From Gadus chalcogrammus (taxonomy: Eukaryota > Chordata > Actinopteri > Gadiformes > Gadidae): a DNA stretch of 64,000 bases. Under the pieces are notes generated by a model. It ran no database searches. It was not told the origin of the DNA and saw only the letters and a list, made by a program, of their open reading frames with translations. A program made the position numbers and the translations under genes. The DNA lies in contig NC_079415.1 in NCBI RefSeq assembly GCF_026213295.1, forward strand, positions 25,598,612 to 25,662,611. The letters run 5' to 3'. Positions 1 to 12,198 of the stretch are shown in pieces; position 1 is the stretch's first letter, and every line of letters starts with the position of its first letter.

Positions 1-129
1 AAACAATATGTTGCCAGTATTTCAGCACTAAATTACTGCGTGCCACCATACTCAACAAAAAATACAGTATTCAAATACACCACAATTAAATGTAGGCTCT
101 GTCCAATCCTGTCTTGTTCTCCCATTCAG

Positions 130-680
130 ATGCCTGTGAGCTCACACTGGACCCAAACACAGCCTACAGACGACTCATTCTTTCTGAGGACAACAGAAAG
201 GTGACATGGGTTAGAGAGCAGTCGTATCCTGATCACCCAGAGAGATTTGACTCCTGTCCCCAGGTGTTGTGTAGAGAGGGTCTGACTGGCCGCTGTTACT
301 GGGAGGTAGAGAGGGAGGGTTGTGTTTATATAGCAGTGACATACGGAGGAATCACAAGGAGAGGAAGAAGTGATGTAAGCAGGCTTGGAGGGAACAACAA
401 GTCCTGGAGTCTTTATTGTGATAATGATGGTTACTATGCCTGGTACAACGGTATCAAAACAGACATACCTCTCCCCTCCGCTGGCTCTCACAGAGTAGGA
501 GTGTATCTGGACCGGCCTGCTGGCACTCTGTCCTTCTACAGAGTGTCCCCAGATGTAGGAGAGTCCTCAGACACACTGAAACACATCCACACCTTCCAGT
601 CTACCTTCACCCAGGAGGCCCTCCTCCCTGGGTTTGGGATTGGATGGCCTGGTTCCTCAGTGTCTCTGTGTAGGTTTTAG
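130..680 (+). CDS. PRY/SPRY (B30.2) domain, terminal exon of a fish NLR- or TRIM-like gene (5' partial)
   Basis: The exon opens after a pyrimidine-rich acceptor ending CAG at 127-129 and reads about 180 residues to TAG at 678-680. The PRY half begins with ELTLDPNTAYRRLILSEDNR and the SPRY half carries CYWEVE, the W-x-G-x-x-like core GNNKSWSLYC, and the LDRPAGTLSFY and PGFGIGW blocks typical of B30.2 domains. In fish such exons end NLRC3-like, TRIM/finTRIM and stonustoxin-like genes; B30.2 folds bind protein ligands in the cytosol. No NACHT, LRR, RING or B-box exon is visible upstream because the window begins here, so the parent gene cannot be named. The reading frame is intact. A (CA)n tract starts seven bases after the stop. 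Confidence 0.9.
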
Positions 681-683
681 TAG

Positions 684-2020
<1,337 letters not shown>

Positions 2021-2027
2021 TAAAATG

Positions 2028-2058
<31 letters not shown>

Positions 2059-2075
2059 AATAATAATAATAATAA
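2028..2075. repeat. (TTA)n/(TAA)n microsatellite palindrome
   Basis: About nine ATT units switch at 2055/2056 to about seven AAT units, giving two perfect 20-base arms with no spacer. A shorter imperfect TAA array lies just upstream at about 1930-1965. Confidence 0.9.
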
Positions 2076-4217
2076 GTATGTTGATTTCCTCATACAAATG
2101 GAAAATAGCCCACATGCCTTTTTTTGCGTTGGAATGAAATTATATAATTAAATATTTGAATAACATAATTGTATGTTATTCAAATACAATTAGTCAAATA
2201 AAAGGCCTCAAGTTGGAAGTAGAATCTGGCCTGTGTTTTTTCTCGCAACGTTTCAATAGGTAGATCTTGCCTTTCACCAAGGCTGAGGTCAGGGATCTTG
2301 GGCTTAAAAAGGTTGATGACCACTGTTAACTAATCTACCTAATCTACCTGAGTGCAGTCTAGCCCCACATTGTTTACTTTCTTTGTTTGTCTATTTAGCA
2401 TTGATTTGATTCATGTCTTAAGCCAATAGAGCTTACATTTTGGGTATAGCAGTCACTGGTTCCAGTTTATTCTGGGTTTGGTGTATCGAAATAGTAGCTT
2501 GGTCACATGGGATGGCCCAGACTACTTCAGGGGGTCCATAGACCTTGGCAGAAAATGAGGGAGTAACCCTAATCTGGCATCTAAGGAGCATGTACTGTAT
2601 GTATCCTTTGATTGCTGATTAGAGGTGATCTTTCACTTAGATTCACAGATAGAATTTGTGTGTCACACGATTTGCATGTTGTTTATGGAAGTAAATAATG
2701 TGCAACAAAAACAATGTGTCGTAGACCAACTTGTACAGACCTCTCTGATCCATCTACCCGAGTCAAACAATGCTTTAATTTCTGTATGACTGAAAACACA
2801 AGATATGCCTGCAAAAATATTATCAAACAGAAATGATCTTTAAAAATACAAATAATAATGGTGGCCACCAATATTACAAACTTCACTGCAAGTTTGTTTT
2901 TATTCAAAAACAACCCCTACTTAGCTACAGTACATTGTTGTTTAATCAAGCTTGAATATTGAATGCTTTGTTAAATATGCATCTTCAATTTATTTTGCCC
3001 AGACTTATCTTTGTCTTTTAGCACAGGATGATGTAAAGGTAAAATTAGAGAGGGAATTAGAACATTTTTGTTTCTAGAATTGTGTGCTCTGCATGGCACA
3101 CTTTTATTCATGCCATTGTATATTATATTCACTTTTCTTTGCTATTAGTTTCAGAATTGGCCTGATTAAGACCAAATTGTATCTGTGTGACGTGATCCCC
3201 TTCTCACTTTAGAACGTCAGTGTACACACTAGTGAAGGTTTTGTTCATGAACAGAGGGACCGCCAAAGTGCCAAATGATCTTGAAATGAGCAGAATTAGA
3301 ACAGCATAGTTCTGCAGCCCTGGTGACACTGGCTGAATGTTTCACCAACCTCCATGTTGAGAGTGAGCGCCTCCCTCAAGGCACGGCCGGATGTCCAAAT
3401 GCTAGGAGAAATGAGAAACCCTGAGCAGCGATTTACATTTTAGAGTGGCATCCTGGGTGGCCAATCAGATAACAGGGGTGTCCAGTGCCACCCCGGACAC
3501 CCCTCTGGCTCCGCCCCTGGTGATAGGCTACTTTTACTAATCTAACAAGGATACCTACTGACCTCAAAAAATATTGTCTCCAAGACATGAATGCATAAAA
3601 TAATGCACACCCATAATCCCGGAAACAACCATTCGCTACACAATTATACACTTTGATTAAAAGGTGTAAGAAAATCTTCTAAATACATAGGATATTTAGT
3701 GCAGTGAGGCACAACCAACAGTAATCCTAACAAACCATTATCATCCTAAATTAAGCATTGATTATTTGAATGACCTCAACAGACAGCAATTTCTCAGTAC
3801 CTGCTCTGTGTCCTGGCTCGATCCGTTCTGTTTCTGACAGCATGGATAAACTTTATAGCTGACACTACATGTTTGGCTCGTCGTTTTGGTCATTGTTGTC
3901 TTTTTCTCTTTCCTTAAAGTCTAGTAGTTTTCTTCTTCGTCTTCAGAATAGTGTTTCCTTTGCTTTTCTTCCAGTTGTATTTTGATACTTTGGTGATCAT
4001 TTCACCACACAACACAAAGTAGGCCACAGCAGTATCATATGCCTTTGAGGTAACACTTCTGTCACTTTATAAACTCAGAATATATGCCATCCCTGGGACC
4101 TGGTGGCTGTATAGCTTTATATGGACTTCATCAAACCTATTCTCTCATCATTTGATTAAGTTATGATTGTGTGCTCTGGTGGAATACAAGCCCTGACAAA
4201 TACCTATAGAACCATCA
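2076..4217. other. Intergenic, no gene seen; transposon-like end at 3440-3530
   Basis: No reading frame here resembles a known protein. Near 3475-3503 a perfect 9-bp inverted repeat (GGGGTGTCC / GGACACCCC) sits in a GC-rich block that looks like the end of a dispersed element; no partner end was found. Confidence 0.5.
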
Positions 4218-4358
4218 TGTAATGAGACTGCGACTGACTCCATTGATTGCTAAACCGTAATGCCTTAATGAAACGAATACATCTTCTTCCAGCTACTAGT
4301 GTGATCATTCATTATACAACAGCGCCCCCTTGTGTCCCGGGAGCCTTATATCATTACA
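4218..4358 (-). repeat. 3' LTR of the gypsy element (141 bp)
   Basis: On the minus strand it starts TGTAATGA directly after the polypurine tract and ends TCATTACA, a perfect 8-bp terminal inverted repeat with the usual TG...CA ends. No second LTR is in the window, so no TSD can be tested. 141 bp is short for a gypsy LTR. Confidence 0.75.
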
Positions 4359-4372
4359 TCTCCCCTTTTTCT
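4359..4372 (-). promoter_or_regulatory. Polypurine tract
   Basis: AGAAAAAGGGGAGA on the minus strand abuts the LTR start, as expected for the primer of plus-strand DNA synthesis. Confidence 0.8.
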
Positions 4373-4737
4373 AGGGTGACTTAACTGGAATAAAAGGCAA
4401 CAGTATTGTATTGTGTGAAGTTTAACTTAAACATAGCAGCATTTAAACAATCAGGATGTTCTCTGTAACTTAGGGAATAGCATTCCTAACAAATGTAACA
4501 TTTAGTAAGGCAGTATTTAAGTAAGAACGTTCCCGGGTAACCTGTAAAGGAATAACAAAAGTTAGGAGTTAAACTGTTCTCGGGTATCTGAAATAAGTTC
4601 AGTCTCTCTGTTACAAATTCAGTCTTTCTTTGGGTTTGGGTTTCCTGGATGTGTGTCGTCTTTCTTTTATCTCAGTGTTCTCTCCTTTCCCCTCTGTACA
4701 TGTAGGGGTGTCGTCTTCCGCTTTGATGAGCTCCTTT

Positions 4738-5878
4738 CTATTTTGCCTGTCCGTTTGCTTCCACTAGGTATGACCGTGGTTCGGGTGTTGGTTTCATTAC
4801 TTTAGCTGGTCTCCACTGCTTGCCCTCCCTTAACCTCACTGTGTCTCCTGGGCTGAGGGCTGGCAGCATGCATGATCCTCTGTCGTAGTAGTGTTTCTCT
4901 CTGTCTTGTTTGGCCCTCATTCTATCCTGCACCCCTTCCATTGTTCCTGGTTGGAGCAGTTTTTTGGTTGTGGGCAGTCTTGTCTTTGTTCTGCGGCCCT
5001 TAAGCAGCTGTGCAGGTGAGGGTAGTCCATCCAGGGGTGTATTTCGATAGTCCAGGAAAGCGAGGTGAGGGTCTTGTTTGTCAGCTCTGGCTTTCTTGAG
5101 GAGGTCTTTTGCTATCTGTACTCCCTTTTCAGCTTTCCTGTTGGATTGGGGGCATGTGGGAGATGATGTTGTATGTTTGAATCCGTACTCTTCACTGAAT
5201 GTCCTGAATTCAGCAGAGGAATACTGTGTGCCATTGTCAGAGCAGACTTCATCGGGTATGCCATGTCGGGCGAATTGCTGTTTGCAGATGTTGATGACTG
5301 CCTGGCTTGTTGTGGTGTTTAGTTTGCTTACCTCGATGAAGTTCGAATAGTAGTCAACCAGGACGAGGTAGTGTTCTCCATCGAGTTCTAAAATATCGGT
5401 AGCTAACTTCTGCCATGGACTTTCAGGTAGGTCATGTCCAATCATGGGCTCCTTTCTATTCTGCCTTCTGTATGTTGCATATGGCACATCTTGAGACTGT
5501 GTCAGCTATCTGGGCTTGCATCCCCGGCCAGAATATGACATCTCTTGCAAGCCTCTTCGTTTTTTCGATCCCTTGATGGCTGGAGTGCACTATTTTCAGC
5601 ATCATTCTTCTCAGGGTGTTTGGTATCACTAGTTTGTTGCCTTTGAATATCAGTCCATCTTCAACTGTCATTTCACTATTGTAGTCCCAGTACACTTTGG
5701 CCTTGTCCGGTGTTTCTGATCTTTTACCTGGCCATCCCTGGAGGATGAATCTTTTTACTGTTGTGAGGGTTGGATCCTTCTCGGTTTCTGGGAGTATCTC
5801 CTGGAGTCTTGCGGGTGCTATGAGTAAGCCCATCAATGCACACTTGTGTATCATCCTTATTTTCATTTTCATCTGCAT
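4738..5878 (-). pseudogene. Gypsy integrase (zinc-binding domain plus DDE core), frameshifted
   Basis: The N-terminal half (5456-5878) carries the H-H-C-C zinc-binding pattern, with HSSHQG and, about 30 residues on, CAICN. The catalytic core (4738-5487) lies in another frame and contains the three acidic landmarks in order: ATDILEL, CSDNGTQY and KAEKGVQ. A C-terminal RLREGKQWRPAKV stretch follows. The protein would join retrotransposon cDNA to the host chromosome. The frame change between the two parts, near 5470, makes this copy non-functional. Confidence 0.88.
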
Positions 5879-6260
5879 CCTTTAAGTAGTTCCTGCTCAG
5901 GGCATCAGCCACGTAAAGTTCCTTCCTCTTTTGTATTTCACAGTGATGTTGTATTTCTGAATCCTGAGGAGCATTTTCTGAAGTCTTAGTGGGGTCTCGG
6001 CCAAGGGTTTTTTCATTATCCGAACAGATTCTGGTAGAACTTGTCACAGCCAACTCCTTTTCTATTAGTGCATATCTTTTTTGTGCGTCGGTAAAGGCTT
6101 TTGATGCGTATGCAATGGGACACTCATCTTGAGAAAGCACAGCTCCTATTCCACAACTAGAGGTGTCCACGCTCAGTTTGACTGGCTTTGATGCATCATA
6201 ATATTTTAGTACTGGAGCTTCTTTCAGCTTCTCAAAGCGTGTTCCTCCATCCAGCTCCAT
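5879..6260 (-). pseudogene. Gypsy RNase H domain, broken
   Basis: The motif LSVDTSSCGIGAVLSQ and then AYASKAFTDAQKRYALIEKE mark the RNase H domain that follows the reverse transcriptase in gypsy pol. After about 75 residues the match decays into a degenerate stretch, but VADALSRNY, which normally ends the domain, is still recognisable. It overlaps the RT frame by a few codons in a different frame, which implies an indel. Confidence 0.82.
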
Positions 6261-7162
6261 TCTGTGGTCTTCTCTAACAGGAGACGGAGTGGGGCAGTTA
6301 CAGTGGATAGATGCGGTATGAACTTTGCTAAATATGTTATCATCCCTAAATATGTTTGTAGCTCGGTTTTGTTAGTGGGTTTTTGCATTTTCCTGACTGC
6401 CTCCACTTTCTTTGGGTCTGGCTTAAGTCCGTCTGCTGTTAGGATGTGCCCCATGTATGTGACTTCTTGTGCATTGAGTATGCATTTTTCTGAGTTGAGT
6501 TTTATGTTATTTTCTCTCACTCGCTCCAACACCCTTTCCAGCCTCTGGTTGTGCTGCTCTTTATTTTCCCCCCATACGAGGATGTCATCAACGATCACCT
6601 CTACTCCCTCCATGCCCTCGAACATCTCAGTCAGGAGTCTTTGAAATATTTCTCCAGCTGTGTTTATTCCAAAGGGTAGCCTTTTGTACGCGTAGCGACC
6701 GAAAGGGGTGTTAAAAGTGCACAGCGCTGAACTTTCTTTGTCCAACTTGACCTGCCAGTATCCACATTGAGCATCTAGTGGACTGAACACTTTTGCTCCA
6801 GGCATCCGAGCCATCAATCCTTCGATCGTCCTCATGGGGTAGTGTTCCCTTTCAATAGCGGCATTCAAGTCCTTGGGGTCCATGCATCTCCGGATTTTCT
6901 GTTTTTCTGGTTTCCATACCATGATCATGCTGCTTACCCACTGCCTGGGTTCTGTTACTTTTTCAATGACGTCCAGGTTTTCCATTCTTCTCAGTTCTGC
7001 CTTTACTTTGTCTCTCAAGGCCACGGGGACCTGCCTTGGTGCATGGACGATGGGTTGTGCGTCTGCGCTGATCTTGATGTGCTGTTCTCCTTCCAAACAG
7101 CCCAGTCCACCAAACACGTCTGCATACTTCCCCTGTATATCTTGACTTGGCCGCGTTTTCAC
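6224..7162 (-). pseudogene. Gypsy reverse transcriptase domain
   Basis: About 312 residues stay open. Landmarks are the finger motif YPMRTIEGLMARMPGAKVFS, LDAQCGYWQVKLD, TPFGRYAYKRLPFGI and the catalytic box VIVDDILVWG (two adjacent aspartates), followed by YMGHILTADGLKPDPKKV and LGMITYLAKFIPHLS. This domain copies the element RNA into DNA. It is open across its length but no longer in frame with RNase H. Confidence 0.92.
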
Positions 7163-7485
7163 CTAACTGATGCGTTTTATGAGGCCAAGGCGTACGCATG
7201 TTGTTAGTCCTAGTAGTGGTGTTGCACTTTGATTTAACACTTGGAATTCAACGTGATGGCATCTTCTTTTGTATTCTGTCAACAGGTATTTTCCTATTGG
7301 CTTTAAACATTGTCCTCCATACGTCACTAACTTTGCTTTAGACTTCCCAAGTTGTGCACAAATCTCTTTGTGGATTGATTCTGGTAAGATATTGCATTGA
7401 GCTCCTGTGTCTATTTTAACTCTTATTTTCCTGTCATTTATTATAAGGTCCCAGTCTTCACCATTATTTGCTTTTACACTTTATG
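7163..7485 (-). pseudogene. Gypsy retropepsin-like protease, 5' truncated
   Basis: Translation on the minus strand upstream of the RT gives KIDTGAQCNILPESI, the D-T-G active site of retropepsins, and later PLLGLTTCVRLGL, the C-terminal hydrophobic-hydrophobic-G motif. Sequence upstream of the active site is lost about 25 codons before it, where the element ends. Confidence 0.8.
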
Positions 7486-7915
7486 AACATCTACTTCGGA
7501 CATGGCTCCACGCATTCGCCGGCTTCTTTGAAAAACAAATGCACATGGCTAGCGTAGAAGTGCATGGGGAAGGGTCCTCAACGAGTTGTAACGAGTGTTG
7601 TAACATTTCTACTACGAAGCTGTAGGGGGCGCTGTGTAGAGAAAAGTGCGTGCGCAAACCAAGAAAACAGCGAAGAAATGGCCGATCCTGCATAGTGGGC
7701 CTTTCTTGTGCCGCGTTCCAATACCCGTACTATCCGTACTTACTAGCCAAATTTTGAGTACGTAGTACGTTCCAATTCAGATCCGGCGAAAAGAAGTATA
7801 CTTCAAGGACCCGGATGTCGTACTCAAAACGGGCTAATCGTGAAGTGTGGATCGAAGGACACTTTCCGTACTCAACGGCAGCCATCTTTGCTACGTAGCG
7901 GAAGAGGCAAGCTTC
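7486..7915. repeat. Unclassified dispersed repeat, no gene
   Basis: Two parts: 7486-7700 contains GTAGGGGGCGCTGTGTAGAG, and 7710-7915 is rich in TCCGTACT, AGTACGTAGTACG and related words, in the style of teleost cut-and-paste transposon ends. No coding motif or TSD was found. Confidence 0.4.
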
Positions 7916-9960
7916 TTTTGGGCCCAACACTGACCCCTGGGGGACACCACAAGCAATGTCCAAACACAGGGGGACAATCACCAAGTGTCACAAATTGTTG
8001 CCTGGAATGAAAGGTTACAGATGTATGTGAATGGTTTTGTTATTCCATCAATCACTTTTTTTTACCACGGTCATATCTATCTCATCACAATCATTCGATT
8101 TTTTACCCATACAATTCAAAACAATATCAACAATTTCCCTTTCGTCCACTGCTGTGAGAAACATAGAGAACTCATTTCTACTAATTAATTTTTCCATACT
8201 TTGCTCAGATGACCCTTGATCAGGAATTTTTTCTGCTAGGTCCGAACCAATATTCACAAAAAAATTATTAAAGCAGTTGGCCACAACATCCATATTGTAC
8301 TCCTCCTTATCATCAACCAAAAAATACTTAGGATAATTTCTGAGTCCAGAACCATTTTTTATAAAACTGTTCAGTATGTTCCATATTCCTTTAACATAGT
8401 TTTAGTTTTTTTCCAATAAAATCCTATAGTAGTCTTTTTTATTAGTTCTTATGATTTTAGTCAACTTATTTTTATATGTTTTTATATCTGTTCTCAGCAT
8501 CTTCAGTTTTCAGCCTTATACAATTCTGGTACAGTGTATTTTTCTTTTTACAGGCATTTTGTAGGCCCTTCGTGATCCATGGACATTCAGAGTATTTAAT
8601 TTTTCTTGTATATTTTGTTAATGGCCAGTTTTTATTGTATAATGTTTTGAATATCCTGAGAAATTCTTCATATGCACTGTTAATGTCTATTTTCTCATAC
8701 ATTTCATTCCAGTTCTGTGCCTGCAGTTCATTTTTAAAAGCAATCATCGATTATTCAGATCTAACTCGTCTTATTCTTCTTATAGTTCCTGTCATAAACT
8801 GTAAAAACTGGTAGATGGTCGCTTATATCATTTATCAATAGTCTGCTTAGTGTATTGTTTTCAATGTCATTAGTGAATATATTGTCTATGAGAGTGGCAC
8901 AATGTGATGTGATTCTGCTAGGTCTGGTAATGATGGGATAGTAGCTCATGCTGTACATTGTGTTTATAAATTCCTCTGTCATTTTATGTTTATTTGGATT
9001 AAGGTCAATGTTGAAGTCTCCACAAATGAAAATGGTTTTGTTACCCTTGTTAGAGAAAATGTCTTCCATCCAATCTTTGAACACCTCAATATTAGAGCCA
9101 GGTGCCCATTATAAACAGCTAATGATCAGATTTGATCTTTTTTCTTTGCAGATTTCCATTGATATGCATTCCAGAACATTCTCCACTACTGTTGTCATAC
9201 TGTCCAGCACCTTGAAATTTAATGTCTTGTCCACATATATGGCTACTCCTCCTCCTCCTTTATTTTGTCTATTTATGTAACTAAGTTCATAACCATCCAT
9301 GTCAAAGTCCAGTTCTCTGTCCTTATTGAGCCAGGTTTCAGATATTGCGATGACATTGAATGGTTGTGAAAATGTATCTAAGTAATCCCTGATAGAAGTG
9401 AAATTTGCATACAGGCTTCTGCTGTTGAAGTGAATAATTGATCATTTGCCATCGGTCTTAATGCTCCGGTTGAACTGCTCCCCAGTGTAATAGTGGCTGT
9501 TGTTGTTGATGGTAGAGAAAAAATTGTTGTCCGGGTTTATTTCATGCTCCAAATCCATTGCATTATGATCCGTATATTCAAATGTCTTTAGTTCCAGAGT
9601 GTCATTATTCATAATCCCCGATGTGGCTATTGTCTACAGATGCATTTGAGCGAATACTTTGAGTTTGTGTCATTGTTGATTGTTGTTTTTTATTCACTGG
9701 TATTTATCCAGTTCCTCAATGTGCTTGACGACCAACACTTTACCATTTAATTTAATGAATATTTTGCAGTTTGCAGTCCAAGTGTTCTGAATTTTCCTCT
9801 GCAATGATCGCAAGCAGAGGAACGTGAGAGTCATTAAGCAGCAGCTGAACCAGTCTAAAAATCCCTTTATCACTAAAACAATTTTAGTGATTAAAGGTCA
9901 CCACAGCGCCTAAAAGCCATCAACTTCATTCATGTTAAGTAAAGGGAAGAACCTCGGACA
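7916..9960 (-). mobile_element. Non-LTR retrotransposon (jockey/CR1-like LINE), internally deleted
   Basis: On the minus strand: a short relic ending KHIEELDKYQ at about 9720 (possible ORF1 end), an apurinic-type endonuclease (about 9440-8761), a linker (8747-8472 and 8320-8048), then only the GVPQGSVLGP motif of the reverse transcriptase at 7917-7965. The fingers and the catalytic palm between linker and that motif are missing, so this is an internally deleted copy. I place it in the jockey/CR1 group by style only. Confidence 0.8.
8761..9440 (-). pseudogene. LINE endonuclease domain
   Basis: The N-terminal motif HFNSRSLYANF, then IAISETWL, NKGGGGVAIYV, ICGDFNIDL, HCATLIDNIFTN and the C-terminal NDISDHLPVF give the ordered motifs of APE-type endonucleases, including the catalytic E of SETWL, the D and N of GDFN and the SDH box. 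It nicks target DNA to prime reverse transcription. A break near 9090-9109 separates two open stretches. Confidence 0.85.
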
Positions 9961-9992
9961 CGAGAAGTTAACGGAGAAATCTGACAAAAGAT

Positions 9993-10048
9993 GGATTAGA
10001 TCCGACAACCTCTTGCCTACAGAGCAAGCGTCTCTATCGATTAGGCCA
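9993..10048 (-). other. tRNA-derived module (left arm)
   Basis: On the minus strand: box A at 10048-10032, anticodon-like stem-loop at 10028-10012 with loop CTGTAGG region closed by CTTGC/GCAAG, and box B GGATCTAATCC at 10003-9993. The loop places TGT at the anticodon position, with C rather than T at position 33. No matching acceptor stem or clean T stem is evident, so it is a pol-III-promoter-like relic and not a functional tRNA. Confidence 0.6.
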
Positions 10049-10703
10049 CACTGACCACACGGTTCAAATCTGATTCACTGATATATATCTATATGACGCT
10101 ACAACTAATAACAAATGAGAGGAGAAATCGTCACAAGCAGATCTGTGCTGAACTGATTTGGTCTGCTTTTTTGTCTTATTCAGCGATTTGGCGCAAACAC
10201 TTCAAATGCATTGGCTGAGAGAAAAGAAGGGCAGAGATTATTAGCATACTAGAAAGACGCCGTATTTTACTCACGTTGTGATGTGCAGAAACGCGCGTAT
10301 TTTACGCGCGGTTTGATGCTCAAACCGGCGTTCTTTAGGGAAAAAAGATGTAGAAAAACGCCGTATTTTACGCCGTCATGCGCAAAAAAACGCCGCAATT
10401 AAGCCTTTCAAGAGCGCGCGTAAAAAGCGGTTTTGAACATCAAACCGCGCTTAAAATACGCCGCGTTTGTGCACTCAACGGCGTAAAATACGGCGTCTCT
10501 CTAGTATGCTAATAATCTCCGCCCTTCTTTTCTCTCAGCCAATGCATTTGAAGTGTTTGCGCCCAATCGCTGAACAAGACAAGCAGACCAAATCAGTTTA
10601 GCACAGATCTGCTTTGAGAAGTTCTCCTCTCATTTGTTGTTAGTTGTAGCGTCATATATATATGTTAGTAAATCCAGTTACAACAGTTTGGTCACCGTGG
10701 CCA

Positions 10704-10740
10704 TGGCCCAATCGATAGAGACGCTTGCTCTGTATGCAAG
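10704..10740 (+). other. tRNA-derived module (right arm, box B lost)
   Basis: Box A at 10704-10720 and the same stem-loop at 10724-10740 (loop TCTGTAT). After AGAGGTTGT the sequence switches to an A-rich run, so box B is missing. Confidence 0.55.
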
Positions 10741-10848
10741 AGGTTGTTTTAAAAAATAAATAAAAATACATATAAAGACGTTTCAAACGTTCGAGTCTCT
10801 CGCATTCTACAATGGCCAGCTTTATTGTTTCCCATGGGAGACGGCGAC

Positions 10849-11556
10849 TTAGTCTGCGAGTGGACGATCTGAAACTAAATCGGAAACTAGAATTCTTCTT
10901 TGAAGGTTGTGCTCCACACAGAACCTCCTCACCGTCATAACGGAGCACTTCGGGGCACCAGATTGCTTTAGAGCGGTACTGATCGCGTCGTGTGTCTTTC
11001 CAGTGTCAAATAGTTCACGAATAATGTCACCATAAGGTTCAAGTGCGGCCATAACCAAGGCTAAATATAATTAGACAGTCTATTGCTGGTTAAGGTGGTT
11101 GGCTCTTTTTTCTTCGCTGCGTTCTGCCTTCTGGTGTAGCCTATACCTATACATGTATCTATTTTTGTTTTTCTGTTTCGGGTTTAAAAAACCAACACAC
11201 AAAACGCACAAACACAAATGCCGTTTATTTGTTTATTCCTTTTGCCCTTTTTCAGTTTCAAAACCAAATCAGAAAAACCAAAAAACAATCCTGTTAATTG
11301 TTTTTTCTGATTTAGTTTTAAATCGGAATATTCAAAGAACGAACCATACACACGATTCTCCTCGACGTGTCAAATTTAATCTCAACGTGTGCATTTTCTG
11401 TTCCTCTGTCAGCACGCAGACGCTCCGGGCATCCTCCCAAGCGTGCAGCGGATGACACAAAGTAGTCGGCAATAACCCTTGGGTCATTGTTTGTGGTGTA
11501 GGCCTCCATCCAAACAATATAGCGACTAAAACCGTCAATGCAACCCATGATGGCAA
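10849..11556 (-). pseudogene. Relics of a helix-turn-helix / integrase-core (rve) protein
   Basis: Two fragments. 11318-11556 encodes CIDGFSRYIVWMEAYTTNND and, after a spacer, LRADRGTEN, the first two acidic motifs of an integrase-type catalytic core like those of teleost transposon-derived proteins. 10849-11058 encodes PYGDIIRELFDTGKTH and VMTVRRFCVEHNLQRR, which looks like the N-terminal DNA-binding part of the same family. In a minus-strand gene the DNA-binding part should lie at higher coordinates, but here it lies lower, so the pieces are rearranged or come from two copies. Neither is complete. Confidence 0.6.
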
Positions 11557-11690
11557 TGCCGAACTACTACAGCAGATGACTACTTCGTGTCATCCTCTGC
11601 ACGCTTGGGAGGATGCCCGGAGCGTCTGCGTGCTGACAGAGGAACGGAAAATGGACACGTCGAGATTAAAGTCGACATGACATTTCAACT
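11357..11690. repeat. Inverted repeat around an integrase relic, with TCGAC-rich subrepeats
   Basis: About 110 bases at 11360-11470 (including CAGCACGCAGACGCTCCGGG) recur inverted at about 11573-11680. The spacer contains the start of the integrase fragment. From 11665 to 11760 short tandem words built on TTTAAAGTCGAC alternate in both orientations. This looks like a transposon end with a foldback rearrangement. Confidence 0.6.
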
Positions 11691-12198
11691 TTATTCTCGA
11701 CATTTCGAGTTTAATGTCGACATGTTGACTTTAAAGTCGACGTGTCGATTTTAATCTCGTCACGGCAAAAATATATTTGTTCTTCACGTGTGGCCCTAAT
11801 ACTCTGTCGTACTACTTTTCATAGTCACTGGCGGCAAAAAAATAATTAAAATAAATTCAACTTTTTACACAAAGCACCTATACAATGGCTGCCATACATA
11901 ACGTAGCGGCCTACACAGAGCACCGTCGAAGCCTCGTATTAGTGGTGGGGGAAAAAATCGATTCACTTCAGTATCGCAATATTTTGCGTTCGCAATTATA
12001 TCGATACAGTAGCGCAAAGTATTGCGATATTTAATTACATAATTATGTGTTTTACTTTCGGGTTTTCTCTGACTTCACTCTGATAATATTACATTTCCAT
12101 ATTACAACCACAAGGTGGCGCTTGTTGCGGTGCTTTGATGACGTGCATTAAACAACCAATTAGGTGGTGCTTTGTTACCTTGCATTCAACAAATTTAA

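Larger units (their letters stand above)
4218..7485 (-). mobile_element. Ty3/gypsy LTR retrotransposon, 5'-truncated, minus strand
   Basis: Read on the minus strand the order is protease, reverse transcriptase, RNase H, integrase zinc finger, integrase core, polypurine tract, 3' LTR. That order, with integrase after RNase H, is the Ty3/gypsy order. No gag, primer-binding site or 5' LTR is visible: protease coding fades at about 7485, where unrelated repeat sequence begins, so the copy is 5'-truncated. The pol region is broken by at least two frame changes (around 6240 and 5470) and a stop near 5880, so it is dead. The next elements upstream on this strand are unrelated. Confidence 0.9.
9988..10745. 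mobile_element. Inverted-repeat element with tRNA-like arm ends
   Basis: Left arm (about 9988-10269) and right arm (about 10485-10745) are near-complementary along their length: both hold CTAGTATGCTAATAATCTC, a TCTCAGCCAATGCATTTGAA block and, outermost, a tRNA-like module transcribed outward. The centre (10270-10484) is full of CGCCGTATTTTACGCC-like words in both orientations. In each arm a 5-bp stem CTTGC/GCAAG closes a 7-base loop, preceded by a box-A-like TGGCCTAATCGATAGAG; the left arm also keeps a box-B-like GGATCTAATCC, lost on the right. A half copy lies near 26.25-26.72 kb. No coding potential. Confidence 0.7.

Noticed and set aside
7163..7485. Endogenous retrovirus
   Set aside because: No envelope gene lies between integrase and the 3' LTR, the LTR is only 141 bp and pol resembles Ty3/gypsy; a retrotransposon explains it.
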